In this document: positions 17,240-25,194 of the stretch, one piece after another
Position numbering within the stretch: the first letter of the stretch is position 1
Layout of the letters: each line of letters opens with the position of its first letter
Program-made: the position numbers and the translations under genes
The notes under the pieces: generated by a model
The model's input: the letters and a program-made list of their open reading frames with translations, nothing else
Told to the model about the DNA's origin: nothing
Databases searched by the model: none
Assembly (NCBI GenBank): GCA_017508305.1
Contig: JAFVZF010000123.1
Span: 1 to 41,835 of the forward strand
Direction: 5' to 3'
Length of the DNA stretch: 41,835 nt
Source of the DNA: Paludibacteraceae bacterium
GTDB taxonomy: Bacteria; Bacteroidota; Bacteroidia; Bacteroidales; Paludibacteraceae

Positions 17240-17660
17240 AAAAATAAGATAAGATTAAGATGAAAATAAGAGCGATGATGGTGCCCAATATATTGGCAAA
17301 ACAATCCATTATATTAGTGGTTCTGCTAGAGGTAAATCCTTGTAAAATTTCAATACTACCACCCAACAAAAAGCAATAGATAAAATCAATACCATACCTG
17401 TGCCAACGCAGCTTTTTAGGTAACTCCCAAAATAGTAGAAATGCTAATAGGGCATAAAATATAACATGTTCGTATTTATCGACATTAGGCGTATTGCTGA
17501 TACTTACAATAGAATTTTCGATAGTCGGGTAAATAGGTACAACGTCCACCCAAAACATATTTAAAATATCATCGACCGATGGAAGTTTGATTAGCGAAAC
17601 AAATAGCAAAATCAAACTAAAACCAATGGTTTTGTAATATGTTCTGATAAATGTCTTCAT
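17157..17660 (-). CDS. VanZ-like membrane protein
   Basis: 167 residues with four predicted membrane segments: about 10-27 (YYKTIGFSLILLFVSLI), 65-80 (HVIFYALLAFLLFWEL), 90-107 (YGIDFIYCFLLGGSIEIL) and 122-140 (FANILGTIIALIFILILSYF). The motif DKYEHVIFYALLAF and the later GGSIEILQGFTSSRTTNIMDCFANILGT are typical of the VanZ-like family, whose role is generally unclear (teicoplanin tolerance in the founding case). It overlaps hemW by 4 bases and dprA by 83 bases. The basic tail AKRRRLRKRTKN is encoded within the dprA overlap. Confidence 0.75.
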   Translation of the reverse strand: MKTFIRTYYKTIGFSLILLFVSLIKLPSVDDILNMFWVDVVPIYPTIENSIVSISNTPNVDKYEHVIFYALLAFLLFWELPKKLRWHRYGIDFIYCFLLGGSIEILQGFTSSRTTNIMDCFANILGTIIALIFILILSYFYERTNVSNCLLSAKRRRLRKRTKNLTS

Positions 17661-18757
17661 ACCATTAGATCACAAATAATGCCGTCCGATATAAAAATAC
17701 CTTTTTCTGTTAAGTAGGTATGTGTGCCGCTTTGTTGCAAGGTACCATTTTGCAGGTGTTTTTTGCATTGTTGGTTAAAATAGTTTATATATGCTGGCGC
17801 AATTTTAGCATTTTCAATGCCTTCTTTTGTTCGTAAAGATGTTAGAATCAATTCGTTATACTTATCATCTTCCGATAAGATCTCTACCTGCGATACGTTG
17901 CTTTTTTGATTGATACCTGTAATATAATCGTTGAGTGACGCCACATTCCAACTTCTTTCTTTTTGGTTATACGAATGTGCAGCTGCTCCCACACCCAAGT
18001 AAGGCTGATTTTTCCAGTAGTTGCTATTGTGTTTGGATGCATATCCCGGTAGGCAAAAATTAGAAATTTCGTATGCTTCCATACCTGCCTGTTTGGTGTA
18101 TTGATGTAATAGTTCAAAAAATAGACAGCTGGTTTCTTCGCTTACTGCTTTGTCTTGTTGCGCATACATGGGTGTACCTTTTTCGTACGTTAGATGGTAG
18201 GCAGAAAGATGTTTAATAGGTAGCGACAGAGCAGTTGTAAGGTTGTTTATCCATGTATTTTTCGATTGATTAGGTAAGCCATAAATCAAATCAATGCTGC
18301 AATTGGTATATCCGGTTGACACAATTTGGTCAACAGCTTGTATGGCTTGTTGACTATTGTGTCGTCGATTCATGCACTTTAGTTCTTTGTCGTCAAACGA
18401 CTGAATGCCCATGCTAATTCGGTTAATGGGCAGTGGTTTTAGAGAAGACAAAAACTGCTCATTTATATCGTCCGGATTGCATTCGATGGTGCATTCCAAC
18501 AATTCGGACAAATCGTACCATTTGTAAATGGTAGTAAAGAGTTGCTGTAAAAGTTTGGTGGATAAAACCGATGGGGTACCGCCGCCTATGTAAATGGTGT
18601 CTATTTTTTTAGAGGGAAGGTAATTTTTTCGCTCCTCTAACTCTATACATACAGCTTTTATATATGCTTCTTGTCTATGTAGTGAGGTGGTAGAAAAGAA
18701 ATCGCAGTACGAGCACCTGCTTTGACAAAAAGGAATATGTATGTATATGCCGTTCAT
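17657..18757 (-). CDS. hemW: HemW-type radical SAM protein
   Basis: 366 residues. The radical SAM cluster motif CQSRCSYCDFF (CxxxCxxC) lies at 11-21, followed by DTIYIGGGTPSVLS, CNPDDI, RISMGIQSFDDKELKCMNR and IDLIYGLPNQS, all characteristic of the HemN/HemW family. HemW proteins bind heme and are thought to be heme chaperones rather than coproporphyrinogen oxidases. C-terminal winged-helix-like segment from about 290 (YNELILTSLRTKEGI). Overlaps neighbours by 4 bases and 1 base, so co-translated with vanZ-like and coiled-coil genes. Confidence 0.9.
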   Translation of the reverse strand: MNGIYIHIPFCQSRCSYCDFFSTTSLHRQEAYIKAVCIELEERKNYLPSKKIDTIYIGGGTPSVLSTKLLQQLFTTIYKWYDLSELLECTIECNPDDINEQFLSSLKPLPINRISMGIQSFDDKELKCMNRRHNSQQAIQAVDQIVSTGYTNCSIDLIYGLPNQSKNTWINNLTTALSLPIKHLSAYHLTYEKGTPMYAQQDKAVSEETSCLFFELLHQYTKQAGMEAYEISNFCLPGYASKHNSNYWKNQPYLGVGAAAHSYNQKERSWNVASLNDYITGINQKSNVSQVEILSEDDKYNELILTSLRTKEGIENAKIAPAYINYFNQQCKKHLQNGTLQQSGTHTYLTEKGIFISDGIICDLMV

Positions 18758-19644
18758 TATTTAAGCACAAATCCTGTACTACCAATTAAATTGCCGTCGG
18801 CAAAAATACCAATGTTATATGTTCCTTTTTCCAAGGGCGAATTAAACTTATAGTACATACATACCGGTGTATTTTCGCCACCATAAGCAATGCTTTTCTG
18901 GGCAGAATAAACGATTTTATTTTCTTCGAACTCAAAAACATTGTTTTCTGATGTACTCATTACATTTCCGTTTGGATCATTAATGCGTATATAAATGTTT
19001 TTTTCGCCCCTTTCGGCTGTGATGTTGCGCAAAATGACAAAACAAATTTCTAAACCCGATATACGTTTTAATCGTTTGGTTTCTTTCCCTTTATCATTGA
19101 GCGTTTTAATGGTAATTTCTCTTGCTTCCAAGATAGAAGCCATGCCGATAATTTTATCCAACTCGGCATTTTTTTCTTCCATTTGTTTGACGGTTTGGGT
19201 GGCACTTTCGTACTGTCTTTTTACCTTAACATTTTCTTGTGCCAATTTTTTATTGACAGTATTGAGCGAGTCTACTTGGGCAACATATTGTTTTAGTACC
19301 CCTCTAACTGTGCCTAATTCTTTTTGCAGTTCTTTAATACGTCTTGCGTTAGTGGCTTTTACGGTTTTTAGCTCTTGCAGCAATTGTTTTACTTTTTGTT
19401 TTTCTTCGTCAATGAGCTTTAAAAGCGAGTCGTTATTGGTTTCGATGTAAAATTCTTCGTATTGTCGATTGAGCTCTTCAAATTCTTGAATGGATGCTTG
19501 TTTTTCAAACTCCATTACTTGCTCTATTTCTTTGATTTCCTGTTTAGTATCTTGTAATTGGTGGTAGTTATATGCCAATAGTCCGATAAGAGCTATGATG
19601 AGCAAAAAAGCAATGGATAGGCTTATTTTGGATGTTTTATTCAT
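18757..19644 (-). CDS. Membrane-anchored coiled-coil protein, function unknown
   Basis: 295 residues. One membrane segment (about 7-25, SLSIAFLLIIALIGLLAYN), a long coiled coil (about 30-170, heptads such as IDEEKQKVKQLLQELKTVK and VKQMEEKNAELDKI) and a C-terminal beta-rich domain (about 175-295: RISGLEICFVILRNITAERG, NIYIRINDPNGNVMS, GTYNIGIFADGNLIGSTGFVLK). I recall similar uncharacterised proteins beside hemW in other Bacteroidales. The C-terminal domain probably faces the periplasm. First gene of the leftward hemW-dprA group. Confidence 0.7.
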   Translation of the reverse strand: MNKTSKISLSIAFLLIIALIGLLAYNYHQLQDTKQEIKEIEQVMEFEKQASIQEFEELNRQYEEFYIETNNDSLLKLIDEEKQKVKQLLQELKTVKATNARRIKELQKELGTVRGVLKQYVAQVDSLNTVNKKLAQENVKVKRQYESATQTVKQMEEKNAELDKIIGMASILEAREITIKTLNDKGKETKRLKRISGLEICFVILRNITAERGEKNIYIRINDPNGNVMSTSENNVFEFEENKIVYSAQKSIAYGGENTPVCMYYKFNSPLEKGTYNIGIFADGNLIGSTGFVLK

Positions 19645-19697
19645 TAAAGTCTATATAGAATGGCGTGTAAGTAAAATAAGTTGTTGCCTTAATGGTG

Positions 19698-19725
19698 CAA
19701 AAATAGGTAATTTTTAGTACTTTTG
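19698..19725. promoter_or_regulatory. Divergent overlapping promoter region (ychF / coiled-coil gene)
   Basis: Rightward TACTTTTG at 19718-19725 precedes ychF by about 25 bases; leftward TATTTTTG (complement of 19698-19705) faces the coiled-coil gene. Both match TAnnTTTG exactly. Minus-33 elements are weak on both sides. Confidence 0.5.
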
Positions 19726-19750
19726 CGTGCAAATTAAATTAAAATATGTT

Positions 19751-20848
19751 ATGGCATTACAATGCGGTATAGTAGGACTTCCTAATGTCGGAAAATCGAC
19801 CTTATTCAATTGTTTATCAAATGCTAAGGCACAGGCAGCCAATTTTCCCTTTTGTACCATAGAACCTAATGTTGGTGTAATTACTGTTCCAGACGAACGA
19901 TTAAACGAATTGGCAAAATTGATAAATCCACAACGGATTGTGCCCACTACAGTAGAAATTGTGGACATTGCCGGTTTGGTAAAAGGTGCGAGCAAAGGCG
20001 AGGGTTTAGGTAATAAATTTTTGGCTAACATTCGTGAAACCGATGCTATTTTGCATGTTTTACGTTGCTTTGATAATGAAAATGTGACCCACGTGGATGG
20101 TTCGGTCGATCCTGTACGTGACAAAGAGATTATCGATATGGAGTTGCAACTAAAGGATTTGGAAACCATCGATAGCCGCATACAGAAAGTTCAGAAGCAA
20201 GCCAATGCAGGCGATAAGAATGCTAAAGCGTTGTATACCATCTATGCGATGTACAAAGAAGCGTTAGAACAGGGTAAATCGGCGCGTACGGTCCAATTGG
20301 ATAAGGAGCAACGCAAATTGGTACGCGATCTTTGCTTGCTAACCGATAAACCTGTTATGTACGTATGCAATGTAGACGAGGCAGGAGCTGTAAATGGTAA
20401 CGCTTATGTGGATGCCGTACGCGAGGCGGTAAAAGAGGAGAATGCCGAAATCTTAATCGTTGCAGCTGCAACCGAAGCCGAAATTGCCGAGTTGGAAACC
20501 TACGAAGAACGTCAAATGTTCTTGGAAGAAATAGGACTACAAGAATCGGGTGTAGCTCGTCTTATCAAAGCTGCTTACCGCTTATTGGATTTGCAAACCT
20601 ATCTTACCGCAGGGGTGCAAGAAGTGCGTGCTTGGACATTTCATCGTGGCTGGAAGGCGCCTCAATGTGCCGGTGTTATTCATACCGATTTTGAAAAAGG
20701 TTTTATTTGAGCAGAGGTTATCAAATACGATGATTACATAGCTTTAGGCTCTGAGGCTGCTTGTAAAGAAGCCGGTAAAATGAGCGTAGAAGGTAAAGAG
20801 TATGTGGTGCAAGATGGTGATATAATGCACTTCCGCTTTAATGTTTAA
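19751..20848 (+). pseudogene. ychF: GTPase/ATPase YchF interrupted by an in-frame TGA
   Basis: Start ATG 19751 (MALQCGIVGLPNVGKST); an upstream GTG in frame lies at the predicted transcription start and is rejected. Full reading gives 365 residues, the family length, but codon 320 (20708-20710) is TGA where YchF has a conserved Arg in DFEKGFIR. Sequence resumes in frame after it ([24 protein letters not shown]) and ends HFRFNV, the normal C-terminus. P-loop GLPNVGKST, switch region DIAGLVKGASKGEGLGNKF and the YchF-type G4 region are intact. The truncation would remove most of the TGS domain. CGA to TGA is a single transition; a sequencing error, a recent nonsense mutation or readthrough are possible. 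TGA is used as a normal stop elsewhere here (uvrC). Confidence 0.85.
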
Positions 20849-20973
20849 TAAACTTATTTTAAAGGGTAATTTCTTCGTTGCACTTGTTCTCGAAATCCTC
20901 ATTTACTCCAAGTAAACTCTGGTTTCTTGAACTGCGTGACGCCTTGAAATTCCTCCTTTAAAAGAAAGTTTAT
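20848..20973. repeat. 126-bp imperfect inverted repeat downstream of ychF
   Basis: Nested complementary blocks: ATAAACTT (20848-20855) with AAGTTTAT (20966-20973); TTTTAAAGG (20857-20865) with CCTTTAAAA (20955-20963); AATTTC (20868-20873) with GAAATT (20946-20951); GTTC (20886-20889) with GAAC (20929-20932); TTTACT (20902-20907) with AGTAAA (20911-20916), loop CCA. The outer arm begins at the last base of the ychF stop. Could be a MITE-like element or a structured 3' RNA. Confidence 0.7.
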
Positions 20974-20982
20974 AGTTTTTGA

Positions 20983-21024
20983 CTAAAAATTAAGGATCTC
21001 AAATTTCTGAGAGCCTTAATTTTT
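20983..21024. terminator. Bidirectional terminator between ychF and deoC
   Basis: CTAAAAATTAAGG at 20983-20995 pairs with CCTTAATTTTTA at 21014-21025 (first base unpaired), with CTC/GAG extending the stem inside. It overlaps the deoC stop codon and serves both converging genes. Confidence 0.75.
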
Positions 21025-21895
21025 AAAAGTATTGTATTCCTTCTTTTTCTATTTCGGAAAGTAGGTTGTTGGCTAATTTGCTTGTTCCAATTCTGAATAA
21101 ATCGGGCGATAGCCACTGTTCTTCCAACAATTCGCTAATAATGCAGTAGTAGAGTAGGGCATCCTGTTTGGTGGTTACACCACCTGCTATTTTGATACCT
21201 ACTTGTTGTTGAGTTTGCTTGTAGTAGGCGTCAATGCTTTTGCACATGGCATATACATGGTATAGGTTAGTAGGCTCATCTTTTCCCGTAGATGTTTTAA
21301 TAAAGTCGGCACCTGCTTGCATGGCTAATATGGCCGCTTTATGAATATTTTCTATACTGCCTAATGCACCTGTTTCCAATATTACTTTCAGTTTGGCACC
21401 TCTTGCGCTAGCTTTTATTTCGGCTATTTCGTCGTATACTTCTTCGTAGTTGCCTTGTAAGAACTTTCCAACAGGCAGCACCATATCAATTTCGTCTGCC
21501 CCATAAGAAATGGCCAATGCTGTTTCGGCTACCTTTACCTCTAGAAAGGTTTGTGACGAAGGAAATCCTACCACGGTTGCGATATTTACATCCTCTGTAA
21601 GAGTATTTCGTACTGTTTCTACCCATGCCGGGTAGATGCAAATGCCGGCAGGTTTTTTAAGTTCAGGAAAAGCCTCGTCCAAGTCGTTGATTTTTTCGAC
21701 CAATGCTTTTACGCTCTCTTCGTTGTCGGTTACCTTCAGGGTGGTCAATTCAAGGTGGGCAAATAGTTCTTTGCAAGTGCTTAATCTATCTGCTTGTTCG
21801 TAGCGTTTGTCGATGATATTTTTTACGTCTGCCTTGATGGCCCCCTCTGTCATGGGTAAGGGATAGGTTTCGAAAAGTTGATTAAAATCTTTCAT
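21023..21895 (-). CDS. deoC: Deoxyribose-phosphate aldolase
   Basis: 290 residues. Cleaves 2-deoxyribose-5-phosphate to glyceraldehyde-3-phosphate and acetaldehyde. Family signatures: ICIYPAWVETV, ATVVGFPSSQTFLEVKVAE, GADEIDMVLPVGKF, KVILETGALG, the Schiff-base lysine region ADFIKTSTGK, and VGIKIAGGVTT with the second conserved lysine. The N-terminal 60 residues are longer than in E. coli DeoC but usual for Bacteroidota. It starts 3 bases after the dtd stop, in the leftward mnmG-apt-uvrC-dtd-deoC series. Confidence 0.93.
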   Translation of the reverse strand: MKDFNQLFETYPLPMTEGAIKADVKNIIDKRYEQADRLSTCKELFAHLELTTLKVTDNEESVKALVEKINDLDEAFPELKKPAGICIYPAWVETVRNTLTEDVNIATVVGFPSSQTFLEVKVAETALAISYGADEIDMVLPVGKFLQGNYEEVYDEIAEIKASARGAKLKVILETGALGSIENIHKAAILAMQAGADFIKTSTGKDEPTNLYHVYAMCKSIDAYYKQTQQQVGIKIAGGVTTKQDALLYYCIISELLEEQWLSPDLFRIGTSKLANNLLSEIEKEGIQYF

Positions 21896-21898
21896 ATT

Positions 21899-22351
21899 TT
21901 ATTGTTTGTTTTTAGAATCAATGCAAATGGTAACAGGACCATCGTTTAGAAGGGATACTTTCATATCAGCTCCAAAAATACCTTTTTTTATTTCTTTGTT
22001 CAAGTTATTTTTCAGTTTGATGCAAAAATTGTGGTAAAGCGGTTCGGCAATTTCTCCTTTGGCTGCTTTGATATACGATGGTCTATTTCCTTTTTTGGTA
22101 AGAGCGTGCAAGGTAAACTGGCTGATACATAAAATATCACCATCGGTTTCGATGACTGATTTGTTCATTACTCCTTGCTCGTCGTCAAAAATTCGCAGCG
22201 ATGTAATTTTATTTGCCATCCATGTCAAATCTTCGTCGGTATCTTCGTTTTCAAAGCCAACCAAAATCATTAGGCCCTTTTCTATTTCGCCAACAACTTT
22301 TTTATCCACTTCTACTTTGGCAAAGGTAACACGTTGTATAACTACTCTCAT
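21899..22351 (-). CDS. dtd: D-aminoacyl-tRNA deacylase
   Basis: 150 residues, full length. Removes D-amino acids mis-attached to tRNA. The N-terminus MRVVIQRVTFAKVEVD, central SQFTLHALTKKGNRPSY (the SQFTL motif) and C-terminal NDGPVTICIDSK (the cross-subunit GPVT motif) are diagnostic. Its stop is 3 bases before deoC. Between dtd and uvrC is a 79-base gap with no clear promoter. Confidence 0.95.
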   Translation of the reverse strand: MRVVIQRVTFAKVEVDKKVVGEIEKGLMILVGFENEDTDEDLTWMANKITSLRIFDDEQGVMNKSVIETDGDILCISQFTLHALTKKGNRPSYIKAAKGEIAEPLYHNFCIKLKNNLNKEIKKGIFGADMKVSLLNDGPVTICIDSKNKQ

Positions 22352-22430
22352 TTTGTGTTGTTTTTGTGCTGTTTTTTATGGGTATCTATTCGATTGCAGT
22401 TTAAATTTTCAATTCTGAGGCACTTAAAAA

Positions 22431-24230
22431 TCAATGGAAATAATTGTAAATAATTGATGCTCTGTGTTTTCCGATACAGTTTTCCAGATTTTCGAGTGTA
22501 GCTTCTTTAATGCGTTTTACGCTCTTAAATGTTAATAAAAGTTTATTTTTTGTTTCTTCTCCAATTCCCTTTATAGCATCGAGTTCGGAGACAGTTTGTT
22601 GCTTGCTTCTTTTGTTTCGGTGGTATTCGATGGCATATCGATGCACTTCTTCTTGTATGCCGGCTAAAAATTTAAAACAGGCATCGGTTGCTTTTAGCCC
22701 GATGCTTTTTGGTGGGAAACCAAAAAGCAATTCGCGTGTTTGGTGTTTGTCGTTTTTTGCCAACCCGGCAATGGGTATATTTAGTTGCAATGTTTCTTGT
22801 GTGGCTTGTCTTATCGATTCCATTTGTCCGATACCACCGTCGGCAATGATTAAGTCGGGTAGGGGTTCTCCTTCTTCCAAAAGGCGTTTATAACGGCGGT
22901 ACACTACTTCGCGCATGGAGGCATAATCGTCTACTCCATGTACAGTCTTAATGGTGTATTTACGGTAATCTTTTTTAGATGGTTTGGCGTTTTTGTACAC
23001 CACGCATCCTGCCACCGCACAATCGCCCGAAATATTCGAATTATCAAAACATTCGATGTGTAAGGGTAATTTGTCTAACTTTAGCTGTTCTTTTAGGGCA
23101 TTGAGCACCTGTATTTGCCTTTGTTGAGGATTTAATTTTTCCGACTGTTTGTATTTGTCGACCTTGTATTGTTTGACGTTTCCAGCCGATAAATCCAGTA
23201 GTTTTTTCTTGTCCCCTCTTTGTGGAATGCTAACGGTTACACCATCCAATTCGATGGCAGGTAAAAATGGAACCAACACGGTTTTGGCTTTGCTTGCCAA
23301 CCGATCTCGAAGTTCTAACATGCCCATGGCTAAGACCTCTTGTGCAGGCTCGTCCATTTGCTTGCTGTATTCAATGGTCAATCCTTTGACGATAGAGCCT
23401 TCTACAATATGTAGCATATTGATGTAAACAGCGTTTCCATCCTCTTCGTAGCCCATTACATCCATTGTTTCGGTGGCGGTGGTAGTTATTACCGTTTTAG
23501 TACGATATTGCAACAGAGCGTCTAATTTGGCCTTTACAGCAGCTGCTTCTTCAAACCTGTATTGTGCAGCTAACTGTTTCATTTCTTGTTGCAGCATGCC
23601 GGTAATTACAGAGCTGTTGCCTTTGGCAATTTCCCTTATTTCGCCAATCATTTTTAGGTATGCATCTTTGCTTTGTTTTCCCTCGCATGGCCCCATGCAA
23701 TTTTTAATGTGGTATTCCAAGCAAAGCTTATACTTGCCTGCCTTGATTTTGTCGGTAAAAAGGGGTATTTTACATGTTCTGACAGGGTAGATGCTGCGTA
23801 TTAGTTCCAATAGTGTATCTAAAACCCATACCGAACTATAAGGTCCAAAATATTCTGCTCCTCTAACTACTTGTCTGGTTTTGAATATACGTGGAAATTC
23901 TTCTTTGGTGATGCACAGCCAAGGGTAGGTTTTTCCGTCCTTTAGTAGTATGTTGTAATGTGGTTGGTACTGCTTGATGAGATTGTTTTCCAACAATAGC
24001 GCGTCGGTCTCGTTACCTACTACGATGTATTTTAAGTCGTGTATGTGTTTTACCAATGCTGTTACTTTGGCGCTTTGCTGCTTTTTATTGAAATACGATG
24101 AAACCCTACGTTTTAGATTTTTTGCTTTCCCAACATAGATTATCTTGCCTTCCTCGTTAAAGTATTGGTATACTCCCGGCGTATCGGGGAGCGAGGCAAC
24201 AATTTGTTTTATGTGTTCGGTGTAAGGCAT
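22431..24230 (-). CDS. uvrC: Excinuclease ABC subunit C
   Basis: 599 residues from MPYTEHIKQIVASLPDTPGVYQYF. The open frame continues upstream, but that stretch translates repeat and parS DNA (NRITESPNHQITNQ, CSTWNNA) and is rejected. GIY-YIG nuclease domain (about 12-100: GVYQYFNEEGKIIYVGKAKNLKRRVSSYF), a UVR motif (EEAAAVKAKLDALLQYR), the RNase H-like C-terminal nuclease (HIECFDNSNISGDCAVAGCVVY, LIIADGGIGQM) and terminal helix-hairpin-helix (LDAIKGIGEETKNKLLLTFKSVKRI). Makes both incisions in nucleotide excision repair with UvrAB. Ends with TGA, showing that TGA is a stop codon here. Confidence 0.95.
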   Translation of the reverse strand: MPYTEHIKQIVASLPDTPGVYQYFNEEGKIIYVGKAKNLKRRVSSYFNKKQQSAKVTALVKHIHDLKYIVVGNETDALLLENNLIKQYQPHYNILLKDGKTYPWLCITKEEFPRIFKTRQVVRGAEYFGPYSSVWVLDTLLELIRSIYPVRTCKIPLFTDKIKAGKYKLCLEYHIKNCMGPCEGKQSKDAYLKMIGEIREIAKGNSSVITGMLQQEMKQLAAQYRFEEAAAVKAKLDALLQYRTKTVITTTATETMDVMGYEEDGNAVYINMLHIVEGSIVKGLTIEYSKQMDEPAQEVLAMGMLELRDRLASKAKTVLVPFLPAIELDGVTVSIPQRGDKKKLLDLSAGNVKQYKVDKYKQSEKLNPQQRQIQVLNALKEQLKLDKLPLHIECFDNSNISGDCAVAGCVVYKNAKPSKKDYRKYTIKTVHGVDDYASMREVVYRRYKRLLEEGEPLPDLIIADGGIGQMESIRQATQETLQLNIPIAGLAKNDKHQTRELLFGFPPKSIGLKATDACFKFLAGIQEEVHRYAIEYHRNKRSKQQTVSELDAIKGIGEETKNKLLLTFKSVKRIKEATLENLENCIGKHRASIIYNYFH

Positions 24231-24239
24231 GTTTTGGTT

Positions 24240-24260
24240 GGTGATTTGGTGATTCGGTGA
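24240..24260. repeat. 21-base GGTGATT-type repeat, copy 2
   Basis: Identical to 5394-5414. It begins 10 bases upstream of the uvrC start and continues as degenerate TTCGGTTATTCGGTTA units up to the parS palindrome at 24287. Confidence 0.7.
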
Positions 24261-24286
24261 TTCGGTTATTCGGTTATTTGATGCAT

Positions 24287-24302
24287 TGTTCCACGTGGAA
24301 CA
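24287..24302. promoter_or_regulatory. parS centromere-like site, copy 1
   Basis: TGTTCCACGTGGAACA, a perfect 16-bp palindrome equal to a well-known variant of the chromosomal ParB-binding site parS. It lies in the apt-uvrC spacer. parA and parB are not in the window. Confidence 0.8.
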
Positions 24303-24306
24303 TTTC

Positions 24307-24413
24307 GAGCAGCGAGGGCAGAAGCAATGCTTGCATTGATTATGACGAGTCGCGAGAAATGTCGTGCAAGCGTAGCGCAGCACAACTAAGAGCAGCGAGG
24401 GCAGAAGCGATGC
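24307..24413. repeat. Duplicated GAGCAGCGAGGGCAGAAGC element after parS copy 1
   Basis: GAGCAGCGAGGGCAGAAGC occurs at 24307-24325 and 24390-24408, each followed by an ATGC within two bases, with GCGTAGCGCAGC (24370-24381) between them. Related words follow parS copy 2 (25081-25092). The 200-base apt-uvrC spacer consists almost wholly of such repeats plus parS. Confidence 0.65.
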
Positions 24414-24430
24414 CCCTTTCCCTACGCTAT

Positions 24431-24955
24431 TTAAAAATGAAACAACGCGGTGGTTTCTATGGTAGAGTCAATTAGTTTGCGTCCCTCCAGAATATCGATC
24501 TCGCCTATAAAATTAAGATAAATCTTTTTTACGCCTATTTCTTTAAGCATGTTGCATGCTGCCTGTATGGTTCCGCCAGTGGCTAAAATATCGTCGTGAA
24601 GCAATACTACATCGTCTTTCGTAAGCGAATCTTTTAGCATTTCAATGCTGTCTTGACCATACTCTTTTTGGTAGGTGGCACAAATGGTTTCGGGGGGTAG
24701 TTTACCTTTTTTTCTAATGGGAACTAAACCAGCTTTGATGTCGGCTGCCAAAATAGAGCTAAAAAAGAATCCGCGCGATTCTATGGCAACAATCTTTGTA
24801 ATTCCCTTGTTTTTATACAGCGATTTTAGCTCGTTTCTAATACAGTCAATAAAGGCTGTGTTTTGCAAGGGTTGTACCAAATCAATAAATCCGATACCAG
24901 GTTTAGGAAAATCTTGTACAATACGGATGATGTTTTTTGCTTCTTGTAAGGTCAT
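24431..24955 (-). CDS. apt: Adenine phosphoribosyltransferase
   Basis: 174 residues from MTLQEAKNIIRIVQDFPKPGIGFIDL; upstream in-frame extension translates repeat DNA (CSTWNTTKQLN) and is rejected. Converts adenine and PRPP to AMP. The PRPP loop is VVLLHDDILATGGTIQAA, with KIVAIESRGFFFSSILA and GLVPIRKKGKLPPET as typical Apt motifs. It is flanked on both sides by repeat DNA containing a perfect parS palindrome. Confidence 0.93.
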   Translation of the reverse strand: MTLQEAKNIIRIVQDFPKPGIGFIDLVQPLQNTAFIDCIRNELKSLYKNKGITKIVAIESRGFFFSSILAADIKAGLVPIRKKGKLPPETICATYQKEYGQDSIEMLKDSLTKDDVVLLHDDILATGGTIQAACNMLKEIGVKKIYLNFIGEIDILEGRKLIDSTIETTALFHF

Positions 24956-24961
24956 ATTATC

Positions 24962-25002
24962 GTTTAGTTGTTTAGTCGTTGATGCGTTTAGTTGTTTAGT
25001 CG
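24962..25002. repeat. 17-base tandem repeat abutting parS copy 2
   Basis: GTTTAGTTGTTTAGTCG at 24962-24978 and again at 24986-25002, the second copy ending exactly where the parS palindrome begins. Confidence 0.75.
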
Positions 25003-25018
25003 TGTTCCACGTGGAACA
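25003..25018. promoter_or_regulatory. parS centromere-like site, copy 2
   Basis: Second exact TGTTCCACGTGGAACA, 716 bases from the first, in the mnmG-apt spacer. Downstream words (GCGAG, AGGGCAGA, GCGTAGCGCAGC, GCACAACT) match those after copy 1, so the two sites lie in a duplicated element. Confidence 0.8.
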
Positions 25019-25059
25019 TCGCGAGTAAGCCAGGGCAGAGACCAAATTTATTTGGGCTA

Positions 25060-25092
25060 TGCCGAACGTGAGCGATGTGTGCGTAGCGCAGC
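25060..25092. repeat. Dispersed repeat words, copy 2
   Basis: TGCCGAACGTGAGC (25060-25073) is the complement of 3808-3821, and GCGTAGCGCAGC (25081-25092) repeats 24370-24381. Confidence 0.5.
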
Positions 25093-25194
25093 GGAGCACA
25101 ACTGAGATTTCTCCTTTCTCCTTTATTCCCTTACGGTCATCAATACGTCTCAACTCTCCACTCTTTATCGATTCATCGGCGCGAAGCGCCTAAA

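Noticed and set aside
20088..20098. CACGTGG core resembling a third parS site
   Set aside because: It lies inside the ychF coding sequence and the flanks do not complete the 16-bp palindrome. A similar CCACGTG at 31472 also lacks symmetry.
20708..20710. UGA recoded as a sense codon genome-wide
   Set aside because: Other genes here, including the core gene uvrC and the ATP-grasp gene with an ATGA-type overlap, end in TGA, so a general reassignment is not supported.
24231..24383. N-terminal extension of uvrC to 24383
   Set aside because: The extension translates the 21-base repeat and parS palindrome (NHQIT, CSTWN) and adds nothing seen in UvrC proteins.
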